DNA from: CAYRNR01 sp964425605
GTDB lineage: Bacteria > Myxococcota_A > UBA796 > UBA9615 > CAYRNR01
Reading direction: 5' to 3'
DNA length: 64,000 bases
NCBI GenBank assembly: GCA_964425605.1
Contig: CAYRNR010000021.1
Location: 10,716 to 74,715, forward strand
The position numbers and the translations under genes are program-made. Positions within the stretch are counted from its first letter, which is position 1. Every line of letters starts with the position of its first letter. A model generated the notes under the pieces. That model did not search any database. It saw only the letters and a list, made by a program, of their open reading frames with translations, and had not been told where the DNA came from. Positions 59,401 through 64,000 of this stretch are shown piece after piece.

Positions 59401-60831
59401 ATGAAGTCCCAGATCGCCCTCGCCTCGGTCCTCGGAATCGGCGCCGTCGTCTTTTGTTGCTACACGCCACCCGTCGAGGAGGCGCTGCCCATCCCGCCGC
59501 CGGAGCGGGTCGCCAGCGCCCTGACCGTCTACAACGGCGGCCGGGCGCTCGTGAAGGACACGCGGCGCTTCGACCTGGTTCAAGGTTCGAACACCGTGCG
59601 CTTCGACGACGTCACGTCGGGGATCGTGCCGGGCTCCGTGCAGGTCGCCGGCACCGACACCCGCGTGTCCGTCCACGAGCAGAACTACGAGTACGACCTG
59701 GTGTCCACGCCCAAGCTGCTGCAGCGTTATCTAGGACAGCGCATCCAGGTGACCACGGCCGAGGGGATCGTCCACGACGGTACGCTGCTGTCGGGCAGCG
59801 GCGACGTGATCCTCGAGCCCGTGGGCGGAGGCGTGGTCGTCCTTCGCCTCGACCAGATCCGCGACCTCGAGTTCCCGGGTCTCCCCGAGGGCCTCGCCTC
59901 GCGGCCCAGCCTGCTGTGGGACCTGGCCGCCGACCAGGGCGGGCAACAGGACCTCACCGTGACCTACCTCACCGGCGGCTTCGGCTGGAGCGCCGACTAC
60001 GTGGTCACCCTCTCCGACGCGGACGACGCCGTGGACCTCTCCGGCTGGGTCTCTGTCAACAACAACTCCGAGGCCACCTTCGAGGACTCCCGGCTGAAGC
60101 TCGTCGCGGGCGACGTCAACCTGCTGCCCCTGGCCGACGCCACCGCCGCCGACGAGGCGGACTTCAATCGGTACGCCCGCCGGGAGGCCGAGGCCCAGGC
60201 CAAGGCCATGCCCGTCGAGCGCAGCTTCTTCGACTACCACCTCTACGAGATGCCCCGCCCCGTCACCCTGCGCTCCCGCGAGACCAAGCAGGTGGAGTTC
60301 ATCGACGCCGGCGCCATCCCCGCCGAGGTCACCTACGAGCTCACCTACGACGGCTACTGGTACGGCGAGACCGTCACACGAAATCCCACGGTGTCTGTCG
60401 AGCTCGTCAACGGCGAGGAGCAGGGCCTCGGCGCGCCGCTGCCCGCCGGCATCGTGCGCGTGTACAAGCGCGACGTGGACGGCGCCTCCGAGCTCGCCGG
60501 CGAGAGCCGCATCGACCACACCCCCCGCGACGAGAAGGTTCGCCTCACCGTGGGCCAGGCCTTCGACATCGTCGGAGAGTGGCGCCAGGTTCAGCGCCGC
60601 GACATCAGCATGTGGGTCCAGGACGTCTCCTACGAGGTCGTGCTGCGCAACCACAAGACCGAGGATGTCTCCCTCACCCTCACCCAGCATCCCTACGCCT
60701 GGGGCGAGTGGTCCGTGCGCAAGGCCACGGCCGAGCACAGCAAGACCGACAACAACACCTTGCAGTTCGACGTCTCCGTCCCCGCCGACGGCGAGCTCAC
60801 CCTGACGTACACCATCCGCAATCGTTGGTAG
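59401..60831 (+). CDS. DUF4139 lipoprotein, copy 2
   Basis: The 476-residue protein starts at ATG 59401 after TAGGAGGACG. The signal peptide ends FCCY, so lipidation at Cys 19 or 20 is probable although the lipobox is poor. It is closely similar to copy 1 along its length (LTVYNGGRALVKDTRRFDL, QNYEYDLVSTPKLLQRYLG, FFDYHLYEMP, LTLTYTIRNRW). It has a small insertion near residue 255 (DFNRYARREAEAQAKAMPV). Same operon as copy 1 from the ECF-like promoter. Confidence 0.88.
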   Translation: MKSQIALASVLGIGAVVFCCYTPPVEEALPIPPPERVASALTVYNGGRALVKDTRRFDLVQGSNTVRFDDVTSGIVPGSVQVAGTDTRVSVHEQNYEYDLVSTPKLLQRYLGQRIQVTTAEGIVHDGTLLSGSGDVILEPVGGGVVVLRLDQIRDLEFPGLPEGLASRPSLLWDLAADQGGQQDLTVTYLTGGFGWSADYVVTLSDADDAVDLSGWVSVNNNSEATFEDSRLKLVAGDVNLLPLADATAADEADFNRYARREAEAQAKAMPVERSFFDYHLYEMPRPVTLRSRETKQVEFIDAGAIPAEVTYELTYDGYWYGETVTRNPTVSVELVNGEEQGLGAPLPAGIVRVYKRDVDGASELAGESRIDHTPRDEKVRLTVGQAFDIVGEWRQVQRRDISMWVQDVSYEVVLRNHKTEDVSLTLTQHPYAWGEWSVRKATAEHSKTDNNTLQFDVSVPADGELTLTYTIRNRW

Positions 60832-60858
60832 ACTGTCCCCCTTCGGGAGGGCAGAGGG

Positions 60859-62328
60859 GTGTTCCAGGCCGTCAAGGTGCCAGCCATCCGCATCGGTCGC
60901 TGGGCCTGGGACCATCCACTGGGCCTGCTGCTGGCTGCAGCGGCGTGTGTCTCGTTGGTCTCGTTTCCCACGCACTGGTTCACGGTCAACGAGATCATGC
61001 ACCTCAGCGACGGGATGGTCGACGTCCCGAGCCTGTCGTGGGTGTACACGCTCGCGAATCAGGAGATTCACGGTCCGATCCATGCGCTCGTCGCGTGGGG
61101 GCTCCTTGCCCTGGGCTGCGACGGCGAGCTCCCGTTCCGCCTGACCTCCGTGGGTTTCTATCTGGCATCGGTCGTCGTCTGCTACCGCCTCGCACGGGAC
61201 GTCCTGGGCCGCGGAGGTGCGCTGGTCGCCGGTGCGTTCCTGGCGTGCAACTCCTACGTCCTGCTGTACTCCCACCTGTTCGTCAGGTACGACCTGCACC
61301 TGCTGCTGGGACTGCTCGCGACACATCAACTCCTGAAGACCGGAAGCGCGAAGGGCTGGCTCCCCGCGCTGCTGTTCGGGATCTGGGTAGGGCTGGGGCT
61401 GCTCAACCTCTTCACGATGGGGTTCACGCTGGTGGCCTTCTGCGCCGTGTGGTTCTGCATCAAGGGCCCCGTCAGCCGCCGTATTCGGCCCGTGATCACG
61501 GGTGCGCTCGCCTGTCTCGCTGTAGCGGCGATCTACCTGCCGACACTCCTCGCGCCGCCAGCTCATCACGGCAAGTCACCGGTGAACGCGCAGCTGCTGA
61601 TGGAGATGCTCGAACTGGTGGGCGGGACACGTGTCCTCTGGACCGTGGGCGCCGTGCTCGTCGTCGGCGCGCTCGTCCACCGTACACCACACAAGCGGTG
61701 CCTGAGACTCCGCGAGGGCAAGGCCCCTGCGCTCGCCCACCACCTGTTGCTGCTCGGCGTGCCCATCGCGACGCAACTGCTGGTCAGTCTCTTCGTGATG
61801 CCTTGCACCGATCCCTGGTACGTGTTGCCCTGCGTGGCCTCGGCGGGCGTGCTGTACGGGGCGCTGTGGGCGGGATCCGGCACGATCCTGCGCGTACTCC
61901 TGATCGCGGTGCTGGCGGTCCAGGCCCTGGACGCCCTCACCTGGACCAGCAGCGACAGCCTCGCCGGCGATCTCGACGAGACCCTGTTCGTGGATACGAC
62001 CGCTGTTCTCGACGCGATGCCGGAGCGGTCCGCGGCGGTGCTCGTCGACCCGGATTGGATCACCCCGGGCGTGACGCTCTATCACGAACGGGAAGGGCGA
62101 GGCGATCTGGTGTTGACGAGCGTGGCTGCTGTCGTGGCCGCCCCCCCGAGCCGCCTCTGTGTCCTGCGCTGGGACCGCCTGCATCGAGAGGTCTCGCCGG
62201 TCCTCTCCGGCACCCCCACCGCCCTGCTGCCCTACGAACCCGGACCAGCCCTACCGACCCACACCCCGGACATCAGCCTTCGCTGCTACCAGCTCCGGCC
62301 GCGGGCCAATTCTCCCCCTACCCTGTAG
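60859..62328 (+). CDS. GT-C-like membrane glycosyltransferase (family 39-like)
   Basis: The 489-residue protein from GTG 60859 has about ten membrane helices and a soluble C-terminal part (residues about 370-489). The first outer loop has WFTVNEIMHLSDGMVDVP, with an acidic residue where GT-C enzymes carry a catalytic Asp/Glu. Later segments (LPFRLTSVGFYLASVVVCYR, LARDVLGRGGALVAGAFLAC) resemble dolichol/polyprenyl-phosphate mannosyltransferase-like proteins. Substrate unknown; it probably glycosylates lipid or protein at the outer face. A short CCCCCTTCGGGAGG hairpin overlaps its ribosome site. Confidence 0.75.
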   Translation: MFQAVKVPAIRIGRWAWDHPLGLLLAAAACVSLVSFPTHWFTVNEIMHLSDGMVDVPSLSWVYTLANQEIHGPIHALVAWGLLALGCDGELPFRLTSVGFYLASVVVCYRLARDVLGRGGALVAGAFLACNSYVLLYSHLFVRYDLHLLLGLLATHQLLKTGSAKGWLPALLFGIWVGLGLLNLFTMGFTLVAFCAVWFCIKGPVSRRIRPVITGALACLAVAAIYLPTLLAPPAHHGKSPVNAQLLMEMLELVGGTRVLWTVGAVLVVGALVHRTPHKRCLRLREGKAPALAHHLLLLGVPIATQLLVSLFVMPCTDPWYVLPCVASAGVLYGALWAGSGTILRVLLIAVLAVQALDALTWTSSDSLAGDLDETLFVDTTAVLDAMPERSAAVLVDPDWITPGVTLYHEREGRGDLVLTSVAAVVAAPPSRLCVLRWDRLHREVSPVLSGTPTALLPYEPGPALPTHTPDISLRCYQLRPRANSPPTL

Positions 62329-62361
62329 CGCTGCGTTAGAGTCCTGCATAGGAGGGATCCC

Positions 62362-63279
62362 ATGATCTGGATACGTTCTTTCTTCCTGGCATCGATCTGC
62401 CTCAACCTCGCCCTGTTCCTGGGCTGCCCTGGAGAGGCCATCCTCCAGGACGACGACGACACGGGCGGTGCCGACGACGATGACTCCGGCTTCGGCGACG
62501 ACGACGACGCCACCGCTGGCGACGACGATGACGCGACCCCAGGCGACGACGACGACACCACCGCCGGCGACGACGACGACACGGGCGGTTCCACCGATCC
62601 CGACGACGACACCTGCGACGAGGGCTCCAGCTCGTCCACCGCCATCACATTCTGGATCCAGAACACCTTCACCCAGCCCCTCGAAGGCGTGGCCTGGGCG
62701 TTCTACGACCACGATCCCTTCTCCGGCGCGGTCGACCAGACCGAGGTCCTGTCCGGCACCACGGGCCCCAATGGCCAGGTCTCCGTCTCCCTCGACTGCG
62801 CCGACGGCTGGATGATGCTCGTCACCACCCACCCCGACTTCGTCACCCAGCGCACCTTCTTCCGCGTCGTCGCGACCCCGGTCTGGCCCATCGTCCTCGT
62901 CGAGGAGACCTTCGCCAGCACCACGGTCGGCCTGCTCCTGACCAGCCAGGACGAAGGGGTTCTCGCCGTGTACAGCGCCACCTCCGTCGGCAGCCCCGAT
63001 CTCCAGGGAGTCGACACCTTCCTCATCGACGGCGGCACCAACCTCGTCCCCGCCGGCGCTGCCAACGACCTCGGCATGTGGATCTACAGCGGCGCCCTGG
63101 GCATCGAGACCGCCAGCATCTGGCACGTCAACACGGACGTTCCGGACCACGGAGCGGTCGCGCTGCTCGAGTACACCGACGACAGCGAGATTCACACCAC
63201 TGCTGTCAACGCTCCGATCTGGAGCTGGGACAGTGGGAACACGAATCACGAGCTGACGGCGGTTTATGTGATCGACTGA
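62362..63279 (+). CDS. Asp-linker lipoprotein
   Basis: The 305-residue protein follows GGAGGG. Lipobox FLGC (Cys 22). Residues 30-83 are six tetra-Asp units (DDDDTGGA, GDDDDATA, GDDDDATP, GDDDDTTA). The outer domain (residues 90-305; ITFWIQNTFTQPLEGVAWAF, GQVSVSLDCADGWMMLVTTH) looks like an Ig/transthyretin-like strand sandwich followed by a second beta domain. Unknown function. Same architecture as the genes at 16629 and 19331. Confidence 0.77.
   Translation: MIWIRSFFLASICLNLALFLGCPGEAILQDDDDTGGADDDDSGFGDDDDATAGDDDDATPGDDDDTTAGDDDDTGGSTDPDDDTCDEGSSSSTAITFWIQNTFTQPLEGVAWAFYDHDPFSGAVDQTEVLSGTTGPNGQVSVSLDCADGWMMLVTTHPDFVTQRTFFRVVATPVWPIVLVEETFASTTVGLLLTSQDEGVLAVYSATSVGSPDLQGVDTFLIDGGTNLVPAGAANDLGMWIYSGALGIETASIWHVNTDVPDHGAVALLEYTDDSEIHTTAVNAPIWSWDSGNTNHELTAVYVID
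62449..62610 (+). repeat. In-frame Asp repeat tract (24-base unit)
   Basis: Six units of GDDDD plus three or four small residues encode residues 30-83 of the lipoprotein, mostly GAC codons with some GAT. Confidence 0.8.
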
Positions 63280-63291
63280 TACGGACGCGCT

Positions 63292-63346
63292 TGAAGAAAA
63301 AAAGACATCACGCCAAGACGCCAACAGGAGCCAGGGCGCCAAGGGG
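63292..63346 (+). repeat. Intergenic element with A-tract and 8-base periodicity
   Basis: GAAGAAAAAAAGACATC is followed by ACGCCAAG, ACGCCAAC and later GCGCCAAG. It shares 13 identical bases (GAAGAAAAAAAGA) and the same 8-base rhythm with the element at 12261-12320, in the opposite orientation. It begins 13 bases after a lipoprotein stop codon. Confidence 0.6.
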
Positions 63347-63360
63347 ACGGTTCGCCGTTT

Positions 63361-63418
63361 CCTTGTGAAGTCCTCCTTGTGAAGTCCCAGGCACCGTGTG
63401 CGCAGCACCGTGTGCGCC
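63361..63418 (+). repeat. Two neighbouring 14-base tandem duplications
   Basis: CCTTGTGAAGTCCT/CCTTGTGAAGTCCC occupies 63361-63388 and GCACCGTGTGCGCA/GCACCGTGTGCGCC occupies 63391-63418. Each pair differs by one base. They are non-coding, in the 216-base gap before the phosphoesterase gene. Confidence 0.85.
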
Positions 63419-63495
63419 GACCAACCACGGCTTTCCAACGGTTCCCTTCTCAGCGCAAGCTCGGCAAGATAGGACGCACTCGTGGGGAGTTGACC

Positions 63496-63978
63496 ATGCC
63501 CGAGCCTCTGTTCCTTCTTCATCTGTCCGACCTCCACTTCGGCAAGGGCAGCCGATTCGATGGTCGGGATTTCATGCAGCTAGCACGTGACTGTTCCAAG
63601 ACCGTGATGAAGTCGGCGCCCGAAGTCGGTGCAGATGGAACGCCAGACGCCGTGATCGTCACCGGCGACCTTACGCAGGCGGCCAAACCGTCGGAGTTCG
63701 AACAAGTCGGAACGTTCCTGGGCGCACTTGCGGATGGGCTGGAACTAGATCGGCGGCATTTCTTTTTCTGCCCGGGCAACCACGATGTGTCGTGGCCCGC
63801 GTGCAAGACGGTGATGAACCAACTGGAGGACGAGGAGTTTCCAGAAGAGGAGCTGCGCCAGCGATTGGACGGGGCCAAGCTCGCACGTTTCGCAGGGTTT
63901 GCCCGCGCCTTTTCAGGTGTCGATTCCCCAGAAGGCGCCGGCACCCCTGTGATTTTTCACGCGCATGCCCCCACTTGA
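63496..63978 (+). CDS. Metallophosphoesterase, probably truncated
   Basis: ATG 63496 follows GGGGAG and opens a calcineurin-like phosphoesterase: LLHLSDLHFG (Asp12, His14), VIVTGDLTQ and FFCPGNHDVSW. The frame stops after 160 residues at VIFHAHAPT, before the C-terminal GHxH metal motif that completes the site. The stop lies inside a short inverted repeat near the window edge, suggesting an insertion or a shortened gene. Base composition is less GC-rich than neighbours. Phosphoesterase domains of this type also occur at the N-terminus of large defence-type proteins, but nothing here proves that. Confidence 0.7.
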   Translation: MPEPLFLLHLSDLHFGKGSRFDGRDFMQLARDCSKTVMKSAPEVGADGTPDAVIVTGDLTQAAKPSEFEQVGTFLGALADGLELDRRHFFFCPGNHDVSWPACKTVMNQLEDEEFPEEELRQRLDGAKLARFAGFARAFSGVDSPEGAGTPVIFHAHAPT

Positions 63979-64000
63979 GGGACCGGTTTTTCAGGGGCAT
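63965..64000. repeat. Short inverted repeat at the window end
   Basis: ATGCCCC (63965-63971) and GGGGCAT (63994-64000) flank TGAGGGACCGGTTTTTCA. This could be the boundary of a mobile element that cut the phosphoesterase gene; the element itself, if any, lies outside the window. Confidence 0.35.

Noticed and set aside
58482..62339. A 1285-codon open frame on the plus strand across the DUF4139 and glycosyltransferase genes
   Set aside because: It is out of frame with three well-supported genes and its translation is Arg/Pro/Gly/His-rich low-complexity sequence, the usual shadow frame in GC-rich DNA.

Overview
The window looks like a chromosome segment from a high-GC Gram-negative bacterium of the myxobacterial/deltaproteobacterial kind (inference). 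The reasons are GC-rich codons throughout and an unusual density of lipoproteins with tetra-aspartate linkers (GDDDDSA-type). Several proteins also carry MopE-like DGDGDCDD metal-binding repeats, and two or three end in a MYXO-CTERM-like tail (GC-rich motif, hydrophobic helix, Arg cluster). An apolipoprotein N-acyltransferase gene is present. No tRNA, rRNA, CRISPR array or complete insertion sequence was seen. The layout is mostly short operons with 4-base ATGA or GTGA overlaps.

Region 1-15 kb: a partial FHA-like/zinc-ribbon gene, an Ig-fold lipoprotein, cutA, a DUF2914 lipoprotein, a PfkB sugar/nucleoside kinase, a TPR membrane protein, an exonuclease-WYL fusion, the translation-factor pair efp-epmA beside queE, an FG-GAP-like lipoprotein, a large MopE/beta-helix surface protein, and a metallo-beta-lactamase gene overlapping an arylsulfotransferase-like lipoprotein gene.

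Region 15-31 kb: an M29 aminopeptidase, a DUF4203-like membrane protein, lnt, and many Asp-rich surface proteins. The most striking unit is a four-gene overlapping operon (24.6 to 20.8 kb, minus strand): ECF sigma factor, membrane DUF4384-like putative anti-sigma factor, exported caspase-like protease with EF-hand, PEGA and possible beta-barrel segments, and a C-terminally anchored GATase-like protein. A VIT/VWA surface protein is divergent from it. An RCC1-like seven-blade protein, a LamG lectin lipoprotein and two tandem Cys-rich lipoproteins follow.

Region 31-49 kb: a SUMF1-like lipoprotein (with a decayed fragment of a relative 4 kb away), a 5'-nucleotidase lipoprotein, an RND efflux operon ending in its own TetR regulator with a visible promoter/operator, a GldA / GldF-GldG fusion / DUF4340 ABC operon, and two large secreted proteins. 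One of these has a textbook sigma-54 promoter.

Region 49-64 kb: an amino-acid operon (cystathionine beta-synthase-like, cystathionine gamma-lyase-like, threonine synthase, ApgM phosphoglycerate mutase). Next is a five-gene overlapping operon (sfsA, exported spermidine-synthase-like protein, two DUF3592 paralogues, RlmD-type RNA methyltransferase), then duplicated DUF4139 genes behind a likely ECF promoter, a GT-C-like glycosyltransferase, and another Asp-linker lipoprotein. The last 700 bases change in character (repeats, short tandem duplications, a prematurely ended metallophosphoesterase, an inverted repeat) and may mark the edge of an accessory island.
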